The notes under the pieces are model-generated. The model was not told the DNA's origin. It did not search any database and worked only from the letters and a program-made list of their open reading frames with translations. Of a stretch of DNA of 64,000 bases, positions 26,201-41,300 are shown one piece after another. The first letter of the stretch is position 1. Each line of letters starts with the position of its first letter. The stretch spans positions 73,332,253 through 73,396,252 of the forward strand of contig CM042688.1 in the NCBI GenBank assembly GCA_023614405.1, read 5' to 3'. The position numbers and the translations under genes were made by a program. Source of the DNA: Avena insularis. Lineage: Eukaryota; Streptophyta; Magnoliopsida; Poales; Poaceae.

Positions 26201-29200
26201 AATCCACACATGGATCCACCAATGTCATTGCATGTGTGTTCTTTTTAGTAACAACAACTAGATTCATTGAAATGTGTGTTCTTCTCACATACCACCTATG
26301 GATCAACCAGTGTCATTGCATGTGTGTTCATTTCATAAACCACCTATGGATCCACTAGTGTCATTGCATGTGTGTTCTTTTTAGTAACAACAACAAGAGT
26401 CATTTTGCATGTGTTTTTTTTCACATACCACCTATGGATCCACCAGTGTCATTGCATGTGTGTTCCTTTCACTAACAACAACCAGAGTCGTTGCATGTGC
26501 GTTCTTTTCACATCCCACATATGGATCCACCAGTGGCATTGAAATGTGTGTTCTCTACAGCGACCACACATGGATCCACCAGTGTCATTGCATGTGTGTT
26601 CTTTTTAGTAACAACATCCATAGTCATTTTGCATATGTGTTCTTTTCACATACCACATATGGATCCACCAGTGTCATTGAAATGTGTGTTCTCTACAGAG
26701 ACCACACATGGATCCACCAGTGTCATTGAATGTGTGTTCTTTTTAGTAACAACAACAAGACTCATTGAAATGTGTGTTCTCTTCACATACCACCTATGGA
26801 TCCACCAGTGTTATTGCATGTGTGTTCTTTTTAGTAACAACAACTTGTGTCATTGCATGTGTGTTCTCTTCAGAGACCACACATGGATCCAATAGTATCA
26901 TTGCATGTGTGTTCTTTTTACTAACAACAAGCAGAGTCATTGAAATGTGTGCTCTCTTTAGAGACCACACATGGATCCACCAGTGTCATGGCATGTGTGT
27001 TCTTTTCACTAACAACAACCAGAGTCATTGCATGTGTGTTCTTTTCACATACCACATATGGATCCACCAGTGTCATTGCATGTGTGCTCTTTTCACAATC
27101 CACCCATGGATCCACCAGTGTCATTGCATGTGTTGTTCTTTTTAGTAACAACAACCAGAGTCATTTTGCATGTGTGTTCTTTTCACATACCACCTTTGGA
27201 TCCACCAGTATCATTGCATGTGTGTTCTTTTCACTAACAACAACCAGAGTCATTGCATGTGTGTTCTTTTCACATACCACATATGGATCCACCAATGTCA
27301 TTGAAATGTGTGTTCTGTACAGAGACCACACATGGATCCACCAGTGTCATTGCATGTGTGTTCTTTTTAGTAACAACAACCAGAGTCATTGAAATGTGTG
27401 TTCTTTTCACATACCACCTATGGATCCACCAGTGTCATTGCATGTGTGTTCTTTTCACTAACAACAACCAGAGTCATTGCATGTGTGTTCTTTTCACATA
27501 CCACCTATGGATCCACCAGTGTCATTGACTGTGTGCTCTTTTCACAATCCACCCATGGATCCACTAGTGTCATTGCATGTGTGTTCTTTTGAGTAACAAC
27601 AACCAGAGTCATTTTGCATGTGTGTTCTTTTCACATACCACATATGGATCCACCAGTGTCATTGCATGTGTGTTCTTTTTAGTAACAACAACCAGAGTCA
27701 TTGAAATGTGTGTTCTCTTCACATACCACCTATGGATCCAGTAGTGTCATTGCATGTGTATTCTTTTTAGTAACAACAACTAGTGTGATTGCATGTGTTT
27801 CTTTAGAGACCACACATGGATCCACTAGTGTCATTGCATGTGTGTTCTTTTTACTAACAACAACCAGAGTCATTGAAATGTGTGCTCTCTTCAGAGAACA
27901 CATGGATCCACCAGTGTCATTGCATGTGTGTTCTTTTCACTAACAACAACTAGAGTCATTGCATGTGTGTTCTTTTCACATACCACATATGGATCCACCA
28001 GTGTCATTGCATGTGTGCTCTTTTCACAATCCACCCATGGATCCACCAGTGTCATTGCATGTGTGTTCTTTTAGTAACAACAACCGTGAGTCATTCTCAG
28101 ATGTGTGTTCTTTTCACATACCACCTATGGATCCACCAGTATCATTCCATTTGTGTTCTTTTCACTAACAACAACCAGAGTCATTGCATGTGTGTTCTTT
28201 TCACATACCACATATGGATCCACCAGTGTCATTGAAATGTGTGTTCTCTACAGAGACGACACATGGATCCACCAGTGTCATTGAATGTGTGTTCTTTTTA
28301 GTAACAACAACAAGACTCATTGAAATGTGTGTTCTCTTCACATACCACCTATGGATCCACCAGTGTTATTGCATGTGTGTTCTTTTCAGTAACAACAACT
28401 AGTGTCATTGCATGTGTTCTCTTGAGACCACACCTGGATACATTAGTATCATTGCATGTGTGTTCATTTTACTAACAACAAGCAGAGTCATTGAAATGTG
28501 TGCTCTCTTTAGAGACCACACATGGATCCACCAGTGTCATTGCATGTGTGTTGTTTTCACTAACAACAACCAGAGTCATTGCTTGTGTGTTCTTTTCACA
28601 TACCACATATGGATCCACCAGTGTCATTGCATGTGTGCTCTTTTCAGAATCCACCCATGGATCCACCAGTGTCATTGCATGTGTGTTCTTTTTAGTAACA
28701 ACAACCAGCGTCATTTTGCATGTGTGTTCTTTTCACATACCACCTTTGGATCCACCAGTATCATTGCATGTGTGTTCTTTTCACTAACAACAACCAGAGT
28801 CATTGCATGTATGTTCTTTTCACATACCACATATGGATCCACCAATGTCATTGAAATGTGTGTTCTGTACAGAGAACACACATGGATCCACCAGTGTCAT
28901 TGCATGTGTGTTCTTTTTAGTAACAACAACCAGAGTCATTGAAATGTGTGTTCTTTTCACATACCACCTATGGATCCACCAGTGTCATTGCATGTGTGTT
29001 CTTTTCACTAACAACAACCAGAGTCATTGCATGTGTGTTCTTTTCACATACCACCTATGGATCCACCAGTGTCATTGACTGTGTGCTCTTTTCACAATCC
29101 ACCCATGGATCCACTAGTGTCATTGCATGTGTGTTCTTTTGAGTAACAACAACAGAGTCATTTTGCATGTGTGTTCTTTTCACATACCACATATGGATCC

Positions 29201-32200
29201 ACCAGTGTCATTGCATGTGTGTTCTTTTTAGTAACAACAACCAGAGTCATTGAAATGTGTGTTCTCTTCACATACCACCTATGGATCCAGTAGTGTCATT
29301 GCATGTGTGTTCTTTTTAGTAACAACAACTAGTGTCATTGCATGGGTGTTCTCTTCAGAGACCACACATGGATCCACTAGTGTCATTGCATGTGTGTTCT
29401 TTTTACTAACAACAACCAGAGTCATTGAAATGTGTGCTCTCTTCAGAGAACACATGGATCCACCAGTGTCATTGCATGTGTGTTCTTTTCACTAACAACA
29501 ACTAGAGTCATTGCATGTGTGTTCTTTTCACATACCACATATGGATCCACCAGTGTCATTGCATGTGTGCTCTTTTCACAATCCACCCATGGATCCACCA
29601 GTGTCATTGCATGTGTGTTCTTTTTAGTAACAACAACCAGAGTCATTCTGTATGTGTGTTCTTTTCACATACCACCTATGGATCCACCAGTATCATTCCA
29701 TTTGTGTTCTTTTCACTAACAACAACCAGAGTCATTGCATGTGTGTTCTTTTCACATACCACATATGGATCCACAATGTCATTGAAATGTGTGTTCTACA
29801 GAGACCACACATGGATCCACCATGTCATTGCATGTGTGTTCTTTTAGTAACAACAACCGAGTCATTGAAATATGTGTTCTTTTCACATACCACACATGGA
29901 TCCACCAGTGTCATTGCATGTGTGCTCTTTTCACTAACAACCAGAGTCATTGCATGTGTGTTCTTTCACATACCACATGGATCCACCAGTGTCATTGCAT
30001 GTGTGCTCTTTTCACAATCCACACATGGATACACCGGTGTCATTGCATGTGTGTTCTTTTTAGTAACAACAACCAGAGTCATTTTACTGGTGTGTTCTTC
30101 TCACAAACCACCTGTGGATCCACTAGTGTCATTGCATGTGTGCTCTTTTCACAATCCACCTATGGATCCACCAGTGTCATTGCATGTGTGTTCTTTTTAG
30201 TAACAACAACCATAGTCATTGAAATGTGTGCTCTTTTCACATACCACCTATGGATCCACCAGTGTCATTGCATGTGTGTTCTTTTTACTAACAATAACCA
30301 GAGTCATTTCATGGATGTTCTTCTCACATACCACCTATGGATCCACCAGTGTCATTGCATGTGTGTTCTTGACAATTCACATGGATCCACCAGTGTCATT
30401 GCATGTGTGTTCTTTTTAGTAACAACAACTAGCGTCATTGAAATGTGTGTTCTTCTCACATACCACATATGGATCCACCAGTGTCATTGAAATGTGTGTT
30501 CTCTACAGAGACCACACATGGATTCATCGGTGTCATTGCATGTATTTTCTTTTCACTAACAACAACTAGAGTCATTGCATGTGTGCTCTTTTCACCAACA
30601 AACACTGGAGTCTTTGCATGTGTGTTCTTTTTACTAACAACAACCAGAGTCATTTCATGGCTATTCTTCTCACATACCACCTATGGATCCACCAGTCTCA
30701 CTGCATGTGTGTTCTCTTCACAATCCACACATGGATCCACCAATGTCATTGCATGTGTGTTCTTTTTAGTAACAACAACTAGATTCATTGAAATGTGTGT
30801 TCTTCTCACATACCACCTATGGATCCACCAGTGTCATTGCATGTGTGTTCATTTCATAATCCACCTATGGATCCACTAGTGTCATTGCATGTGTGTTCTT
30901 TTTAGTAACAACAACAAGAGTCATTTTGCATGTGTTTTTTTCACATACCACCTATGGATCCACCAGTGTCATTGCATGTGTGTTCTTTTCACTAACAACA
31001 ACCAGAGTCGTTGCATGTGCGTTCTTTTCACATCCCACATATGGATCCACCAGTGGCATTGAAATGTGTGTTCTCTACAGCGACCACACATGGATCCACC
31101 AGTGTCATTGCATGTGTGTTCTTTTTAGTAACAACATCCAGAGTCATTTTGCATGTGTGTTCTTTTCACATACCACATATGGATCCACCAGTGTCATTGA
31201 AATGTGTGTTCTCTACAGAGACAACACATGGATCCTGATGTCATTGAATGTGTGTTCTTTTAGTAACAACAACAAGACTCATTGAAATGTGTGTTCTCTT
31301 CACATACCACCTATGGATCCACCAGTGTTATTGCATGTGTGTTCTTTTTAGTAACAACAACTTGTGTCATTGCATGTGTGTTCTCTTCAGAGACCACACA
31401 TGGATCCATTAGTATCATTGCATGTGTGTTCTTTTTACTAACAACAAGCAGAGTCATTGAAATGTGTGCTCTCTTTAGAGACCACACATGGATCCACCAG
31501 TGTCATTGCATGTGTGTTCTTTTCACTAACAACAACCAGAGTCATTGAATGTGTGTTATTTTAACAAACAACATATGGATCCACCAGTGTCATTGCATGT
31601 GTGCTCTTTTCAAAATCCACCCATGGATCCACCAGTGTCATTGCATGTGTTGTTCTTTTTAGTAACAACAACCAGAGTCATTTTGCATGTGTGTTCTTTT
31701 CACATACCACCTTTGGATCCACCAATATCATTGCATGTGTGTTCTTTTCACTAACAACAACCAGAGTCATTGCATGTGTGTTCTTTTCACATACCACATA
31801 TGGATCCACCAATGTCATTGAAATGTGTGTTCTGTACAGAGACCACACATGGATCCACCAGTGTCATTGCATGTGTGTTCTTTTTAGTAACAACAACCAG
31901 AGTCATTGAAATGTGTGTTCTTTTCACATACCACCTATGGATCCACCAGTGTCATTGCATGTGTGTTCTTTTCACTAACAACAACCAGAGTCATTGCATG
32001 TGTGTTCTTTTCACATACCACCTATGGATCCACCAGTGTCATTGACTCTGTGCTCTTTTCACAATCCACCCATGGATCCACTAGTGTCATTGCATGTGTG
32101 TTCTTTTGAGTAACAACAACCAGAGTCATTTTGCATGTGTGTTCTTTTCACATACCACATATGGATCCACCAGTGTCATTGCATGTGTGTTCTTTTTAGT

Positions 32201-35200
32201 AACAACAACCAGAGTCATTGAAATGTGTGTTCTCTTCACATACCACCTATGGATCCAGTAGTGTCATTGCATGTGTGTTCTTTTTAGTAACAACAACTAG
32301 TGTCATTGCATGTGTGTTCTCTTCAGAGACCACACATGGATCCACTAGTGTCATTGCATGTGTGTTCTTTTTACTAACAACAACCAGAGTCATTGAAATG
32401 TGTGCTCTCTTCAGAGAACACATGGATCCACCAGTGTCATTGCATGTGTGTTCTTTTCACTAACAACAACTAGAGTCATTGCATGTGTGTTCTTTTCACA
32501 TACCACATATGGATCCACCAGTGTCATTGCATGTGTGCTCTTTTCACAATCCACCCATGGATCCACCAGTGTCATTGCATGTGTGTTCTTTTTAGTAACA
32601 ACAACCAGAGTCATTCTGTATGTGTGTTCTTTTCACATACCACCTATGGATCCACCAGTATCATTCCATTTGTGTTCTTTTCACTAACAACAACCAGAGT
32701 CATTGCATGTGTGTTCTTTTCACATACCACATATGGATCCACCAGTGTCATTGAAATGTGTGTTCTCTACAGAGACGACACATGGATCCAGCAGTGTCAT
32801 TGAATGTGTGTTCTTTTTAGTAACAACAACAAGACTCATTGAAATGTGTGTTCTCTTCACATACCACCTATGGATCCACCAGTGTCATTGCATGTGTGTT
32901 CTTTTTAGTAACAACAACTAGTGTCATTGCATGTGTGTTCTCTTCAGAGATCACACACGGATCCATTAGTATCATTGCATGTTTGTTCTCTTTACTAACA
33001 TACATCATAGTCATTGAAATGTGTGCTCTCTTTAGAGACCACACATGGATCCACCAGTGTCATTGCATGTGTGTTCTTTTCACTAACAACAACCAGAGTC
33101 ATTGCATGTGTGTTCTTTTCACATACCACATATGGAGCCACCAGTGTCATTGCATGTGTGCTCTTTTCAGAATCCACCCATGGATCCACCAGTGTCATTG
33201 CATGTGTGTTCTTTTTAGTAACAACAACCAGTCATTTTGCATGTGTGTTCTTTTCACATACCACCTTTGGATCCACCAGTATCATTGCATGTGTGTTCTT
33301 TTCACTAACAACAACCAGAGTCATTGCATGTGTGTTCTTTTCACATACCACATATGGATCCACCAATGTCATTGAAATGTGTGTTCTGTACAGAGACCAC
33401 ACATGGATCCACCAGTGTCATTGCATGTGTGTTCTTTTTAGTAACAACAACCAGAGTCATTGAAATGTGTGTTCTTTTCACATACCACCTATGGATCCAC
33501 CAGTGTCATTGCATGTGTGTTCTTTTCACTAACAACAACCAGAGTCATTGCATGTGTGTTCTTTTCACATACCACCTATGGATCCACCAGTGTCATTGAC
33601 TGTGTGCTCTTTTCACAATCCACCCATGGATCCACTAGTGTCATTGCATGTGTGTTCTTTTGAGTAACAACAACAGAGTCATTTTGCATGTGTGTTCTTT
33701 TCACATACGTCCTATGGATCCACCAGTGTCATTGCATGTGTGTTCTTTTTAGTAACAACAACCAGAGTCATTGAAATGTGTGTTCTCTTCACATACCACC
33801 TATGGATCCAGTAGTGTCATTGCATGTGTGTTCTTTTTAGTAACAACAACTAGTGTCATTGCATGTGTGTTCTCTTCAGAGACCACACATGGATCCACTA
33901 GTGTCATTGCATGTGTGTTCTTTTTACTAACAACAACCAGAGTCATTGAAATGTGTGCTCTCTTCAGAGAACACATGGATCCACCAGTGTCATTGCATGT
34001 GTGTTCTTTTCACTAACAACAACTAGAGTCATTGCATGTGTGTTCTTTTCACATACCACATATGGATCCACCAGTGTCATTGCATGTGTGCTCTTTTCAC
34101 AATCCACCCATGGATCCACCAGTGTCATTGCATGTGTGTTCTTTTTAGTAACAACAACCAGAGTCATTCTGTATGTGTGTTCTTTTCACATACCACCTAT
34201 GGATCCACCAGTATCATTCCATTTGTGTTCTTTTCACTAACAACAACTAGAGTCATTGCATGTGTGTTCTTTTCACATTCCACATATGGATCCACAATGT
34301 CATTGAAATGTGTGTTCTCTACAGAGACCACACATGGATCCACCAAATGTCATTGCATGTGTGTTCTTTTTAGTAACAACAACCAGAGTCATTGAAATAT
34401 GTGTTCTTTTCACATACCACCTATGGATCCACCAGTGTCATTGCATGTGTGTTCTTTTCACTAACAACAACCAGAGTCATTGCATGTGTGTTCTTTTCAC
34501 ATACCACATCTGGATCCACCAGTGTCATTGCATGTGTGCTCTTTTCACAATCCACACATGGATACACCGGTGTCATTGCATGTGTGTTCTTTTTAGTAAC
34601 AACAACCAGAGTCATTTTACTGGTGTGTTCTTCTCACAAACCACCTGTGGATCCACTAGTGTCATTGCATGTGTGCTCTTTTCACAATCCACCTATGGAT
34701 CCACCAGTGTCATTGCATGTGTGTTCTTTTTAGTAACAACAACCATAGTCATTGAAATGTGTGCTCTTTTCACATACCACCTATGGATCCACCAGTGTCA
34801 TTGCATGTGTGTTCTTTTTACTAACAACCAGAGAGTCATTTCATGGATGTTCTTCTCACATACCACCTATGGATCCACCAGTGTCATTGCATGTGTGTTC
34901 TATTGACAATTCACATGGATCCACCAAAGGTCATTGCATGTGTGTTCTTTTTAGTAACAACAACTAGCGTCATTGAAATGTGTGTTCTTCTCACATACCA
35001 CATATGGATCCACCAGTGTCATTGAAATGTGTGTTCTCTACAGAGACCACACATGGATTCATCGGTGTCATTGCATGTATTTTCTTTTCACTAACAACAA
35101 CTAGAGTCATTGCATGTGTGCTCTTTTCACCAACAAACACTGGAGTCTTTGCATGTGTGTTCTTTTTACTAACAACAACCAGAGTCATTTCATGGCTATT

Positions 35201-38200
35201 CTTCTCACATACCACCTATGGATCCACCAGTCTCACTGCATGTGTGTTCTCTTCACAATCCACACATGGATCCACCAATGTCATTGCATGTGTGTTCTTT
35301 TTAGTAACAACAACTAGATTCATTGAAATGTGTGTTCTTCTCACATACCACCTATGGATCAACCAGTGTCATTGCATGTGTGTTCATTTCATAAACCACC
35401 TATGGATCCACTAGTGTCATTGCATGTGTGTTCTTTTTAGTAACAACAACAAGAGTCATTTTGCATGTGTTTTTTTTCACATACCACCTATGGATCCACC
35501 AGTGTCATTGCATGTGTGTTCCTTTCACTAACAACAACCAGAGTCGTTGCATGTGCGTTCTTTTCACATCCCACATATGGATCCACCAGTGGCATTGAAA
35601 TGTGTGTTCTCTACAGCGACCACACATGGATCCACCAGTGTCATTGCATGTGTGTTCTTTTTAGTAACAACATCCAGAGTCATTTTGCATGTGTGTTCTT
35701 TTCACATACCACATATGGATCCACCAGTGTCATTGAAATGTGTGTTCTCTACAGAGACCACACATGGATCCACCAGTGTCATTGAATGTGTGTTCTTTTT
35801 AGTAACAACAACAAGACTCATTGAAATGTGTGTTCTCTTCACATACCACCTATGGATCCACCAGTGTTATTGCATGTGTGTTCTTTTTAGTAACAACAAC
35901 TAGTGTCATTGCATGTGTGTTCTCTTCAGAGACCACACATGGATCCATTAGTATCATTGCATGTGTGTTCTTTTTACTAACAACAAGCAGAGTCATTGAA
36001 ATGTGTGCTCTCTTTAGAGACCACACATGGATCCACCAGTGTCATGGCATGTGTGTTCTTTTCACTAACAACAACCAGAGTCATTGCATGTGTGTTCTTT
36101 TCACATACCACATATGGATCCACCAGTGTCATTGCATGTGTGCTCTTTTCACATTCCACCCATGGATCCACCAGTGTCATTGCATGTGTGTTCTTTTTAG
36201 TAACAACAACCAGAGTCATTTTGCATGTGTGTTCTTTTCACATACCACCTTTGGATCCACCAGTATCATTGCATGTGTGTTCTTTTCACTAACAACAACC
36301 AGAGTCATTGCATGTGTGTTCTTTTCACATACCACATATGGATCCACCAATGTCATTGAAATGTGTGTTCTGTACAGAGACCACACATGGATCCACCAGT
36401 GTCATTGCATGTGTGTTCTTTTTAGTAACAACAACCAGAGTCATTGAAATGTGTGTTCTTTTCACATACCACCTATGGATCCACCAGTGTCATTGCATGT
36501 GTGTTCTTTTCACTAACAACAACCAGAGTCATTGCATGTGTGTTCTTTTCACATACCACCTATGGATCCACCAGTGTCATTGACTGTGTGCTCTTTTCAC
36601 AATCCACCCATGGATCCACTAGTGTCATTGCATGTGTGTTCTTTTGAGTAACAACAACCAGAGTCATTTTGCATGTGTGTTCTTTTCACATACCACATAT
36701 GGATCCACCAGTGTCATTGCATGTGTGTTCTTTTTATTAACAACAACCAGAGTCATTGAAATATGTGTTCTCTTCACATACCACCTATGGATCCAGTAGT
36801 GTCATTGCATGTGTGTTCTTTTTAGTAACAACAACTAGTGTCATTGCATGTGTGTTCTCTTCAGAGACCACACATGGATCCACTAGTGTCATTGCATGTG
36901 TGTTCTTTTTACTAACAACAACCAGAGTCATTGAAATGTGTGATCTCTTCAGAGAACACATGGATCCACCAGTGTCATTGCATGTGTGTTCTTTTCACTA
37001 ACAACAACTAGAGTCATTGCATGTGTGTTATTTTCACATACCACATATGGATCCACCAGTGTCATTGCATGTGTGCTCTTTTCACAATCCACCCATGGAT
37101 CCACCAGTGTCATTGCATGTGTGTTCTTTTTAGTAACAACAACCAGAGTCATTCTGTATGTGTGTTCTTTTCACATACCACCTATGGATCCACCAGTATC
37201 ATTCCATTTGTGTTCTTTTCACTAACAACAACCAGAGTCATTGCATGTGTGTTCTTTTCACATACCACATATGGATCCACCAGTGTCATTGAAATGTGTG
37301 TTCTCTACAGAGACGACACATGGATCCACCAAAGGTCATTGAATGTGTGTTCTTTTTAGTAACAACAACAAGACTCATTGAAATGTGTGTTCTCTTCACA
37401 TACCACCTATGGATCCACCAGTGTTATTGCATGTGTGTTCTTTTTAGTAACAACAACTAGTGTCATTGCATGTGTGTTCTCTTCAGAGACCACACATGGA
37501 TCCATTAGTATCATTGCATGTGTGTTCTTTTTACTAACAACAAGCAGAGTCATTGAAATGTGTGCTCTCTTTAGAGACCACACATGGATCCACCAGTGTC
37601 ATTGCATGTGTGTTCTTTTCACTAACAACAACCAGAGTCATTGCATGTGTGTTCTTTTCACATACCACATATGGATCCACCAGTGTCATTGCATGTGTGC
37701 TCTTTTCACAATCCACCCATGGATCCACCAGTGTCATTGCATGTGTGTTCTTTTTAGTAACAACAACCAGCGTCATTTTGCATGTGTGTTCTTTTCACAT
37801 ACCACCTTTGGATCCACCAGTATCATTGCATGTGTGTTCTTTTCACTAACAACAACCAGAGTCATTGCATGTGTGTTCTTTTCACATACCACATATGGAT
37901 CCACCAATGTCATTGAAATGTGTGTTCTGTACAGAGACCACACATGGATCCACCAGTGTCATTGCATGTGTGTTCTTTTTAGTAACAACAACCAGAGTCA
38001 TTGAAATGTGCGTTCTTTACACATACCACCTATGGATCCACCAGTGTCATTGCATGTGTGTACTTTTCACTAACAACAACCAGAGTCATTGCATGTGTGT
38101 TCTTTTCACATACCACCTATGGATCCACCAGTGTCATTGACTGTGTGCTCTTTTCACAATCCACCCATGGATCCACTAGTGTCATTGCATGTGTGTTCTT

Positions 38201-38349
38201 TTGAGTAACAACAACCAGAGTCATTTTGCATGTGTGTTCTTTTCACATACCACATATGGATCCACCAGTGTCATTGCATGTGTGTTCTTTTTAGTAACAA
38301 CAACCAGAGTCATTGAAATGTGTGTTCTCTTCACATACCACCTATGGAT
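23230..38349 (+). repeat. Nested higher-order repeats: alternating 1.55 and 2.97 kb, about 4.53 kb combined
   Basis: The marker TCCAGTAGTG occurs at 23230, 24765, 27737, 29286, 32254, 33807, 36792 and 38349. Spacings alternate: 1,535, 2,972, 1,549, 2,968, 1,553, 2,985, 1,557 bp. The marker CCAACAAACACTGG occurs once per pair, at 26074, 30595 and 35130, spacings 4,521 and 4,535. The 2.97-kb sub-unit is the same type as at 7.4-16.4 kb. The 1.55-kb sub-unit looks like that unit minus the part holding the CCAACAAACACTGG region. The pair has therefore been amplified together. Confidence 0.9.
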
Positions 38350-41300
38350 CCAGTAGTGTCATTGCATGTGTGTTCTTTTTAGTAACAACAACTAGTGTCA
38401 TTGCATGTGTGTTCTCTTCAGAGACCACACATGGATCCACTAGTGTCATTGCATGTGTGTTCTTTTTACTAACAACAACCAGAGTCATTGAAATGTGTGC
38501 TCTCTTCAGAGAACACATGGATCCACCAGTGTCATTGCATGTGTGTTCTTTTCACTAACAACAACTAGAGTCATTGCATGTGTGTTCTTTTCACATACCA
38601 CATATGGATCCACCAGTGTCATTGCATGTGTGCTCTTTTCACAATCCACCCATGGATCCACCAGTGTCATTGCATGTGTGTTCTTTTTAGTAACAACAAC
38701 CAGAGTCATTCTGTATGTGTGTTCTTTTCACATACCACCTATGGATCCACCAGTATCATTCCATTTGTGTTCTTTTCACTAACAACAACCAGAGTCATTG
38801 CATGTGTGTTCTTTTCACATACCACATATGGATCCACAATGTCATTGAAATGTGTGTTCTCTACAGAGACCACACATGGATCCACCAGTGTCATTGCATG
38901 TGTGTTCTTTTTAGTAACAACAACCAGAGTCATTGAAATATGTGTTCTTTTCACATACCACCTATGGATCCACCAGTGTCATTGCATGTGTGTTCTTTTC
39001 ACTAACAACAACCAGAGTCATTGCATGTGTGTTCTTTTCACATACCACATCTGGATCCACCAGTGTCATTGCATGTGTGCTCTTTTCACAATCCACACAT
39101 GGATACACCGGTGTCATTGCATGTGTGTTCTTTTTAGTAACAACAACCAGAGTCATTTTACTGGTGTGTTCTTCTCACAAACCACCTGTGGATCCACTAG
39201 TGTCATTGCATGTGTGCTCTTTTCACAATCCACCTATGGATCCACCAGTGTCATTGCATGTGTGTTCTTTTTAGTAACAACAACTAGTGTCATTGCATGT
39301 GTGTTCTCTTCAGAGACCACACATGGATCCACTAGTGTCATTGCATGTGTGTTCTTTTTACTAACAACAACCAGAGTCATTGAAATGTGTGATCTCTTCA
39401 GAGAACACATGGATCCACCAGTGTCATTGCATGTGTGTTCTTTTCACTAACAACAACTAGAGTCATTGCATGTGTGTTATTTTCACATACCACATATGGA
39501 TCCACCAGTGTCATTGCATGTGTGCTCTTTTCACAATCCACCCATGGATCCACCAGTGTCATTGCATGTGTGTTCTTTTTAGTAACAACAACCAGAGTCA
39601 TTCTGTATGTGTGTTCTTTTCACATACCACCTATGGATCCACCAGTATCATTCCATTTGTGTTCTTTTCACTAACAACAACCAGAGTCATTGCATGTGTG
39701 TTCTTTTCACATACCACATATGGATCCACCAGTGTCATTGAAATGTGTGTTCTCTACAGAGACGACACATGGATCCACCAGTGTCATTGAATGTGTGTTC
39801 TTTTTAGTAACAACAACAAGACTCATTGAAATGTGTGTTCTCTTCACATACCACCTATGGATCCACCAGTGTTATTGCATGTGTGTTCTTTTTAGTAACA
39901 ACAACTAGTGTCATTGCATGTGTGTTCTCTTCAGAGACCACACATGGATCCATTAGTATCATTGCATGTGTGTTCTTTTTACTAACAACAAGCAGAGTCA
40001 TTGAAATGTGTGCTCTCTTTAGAGACCACACATGGATCCACCAGTGTCATTGCATGTGTGTTCTTTTCACTAACAACAACCAGAGTCATTGCATGTGTGT
40101 TCTTTTCACATACCACATATGGATCCACCAGTGTCATTGCATGTGTGCTCTTTTCACAATCCACCCATGGATCCACCAGTGTCATTGCATGTGTGTTCTT
40201 TTTAGTAACAACAACCAGAGTCATTTTGCATGTGTGTTCTTTTCACATACCACCTTTGGATCCACCAATATCATTGCATGTGTGTTCTTTTCACTAACAA
40301 CAACCAGAGTCATTGCATGTGTGTTCTTTTCACATACCACATATGGATCCACCAATGTCATTGGAATGTGAGTTCAGACAGACCACACACATGGATCCAC
40401 CAGTGTCATTGCATGTGTGTTCTTTTTAGTAACAACAACCAGAGTCATTGAAATGTGTGTTCTTTACACATACCACCTATGGATCCACCAGTGTCATTGC
40501 ATGTGTGTTCTTTTCACTAACAACAACCAGAGTCATTGCATGTGTGTTCTTTTCACATACCACCTATGGATCCACCAGTGTCATTGACCGTGTTATTTTA
40601 ACAATCCACCCATGGATCAACAATTGTCATTGCATGTGTGTTCTGATGAGTAACAACAACCCGAGACATATTGCATGTGTGTTCTTTTCACATACCACAT
40701 ATGGATCCACCATCATTGCATGTGTGTTCTTTTTAGTAACAACAACCAGAGTCATTGAAATGTGTGTTCTCTTCACATACCACCTATGGATCCAGTAGTG
40801 TCATTGCATGTGTGTTCTTTTTAGTAACAACAACTAGTGTCATTGCATGTGTGTTCTTCAGAGACCACATGGATCCACTAGTGTCATTGCATGTGTGTTC
40901 TTTTTACTAACAACAACAGAGTCATTGAAATGTGTGCTCTCTTCAGAGAACACATGGATCCTGACAGTGTCATTGCATGTGTGTTCTTTTCACTAACAAC
41001 AACTAGAGTCATTGCATGTGTGTTCTTTTCACATACCACATATGGATCCACCAGTGTCATTGCATGTGCTCTTTTCACAATCCACCCATGGATCCACCAG
41101 TGTCATTGCATGTGTGTTCTTTTTAGTAACAACAACCAGAGTCATTCTGCATGTGTGTTCTTTTCACATACCACCTATGGATCCACCAGTATCATTCCAT
41201 TTGTGTTCTTTTCACTAACAACAACCAGAGTCATTGCATGTGTGTTCTTTTCACATACCACATATGGATCCACAATGTCATTGAAATGTGTGTTCTCTAC

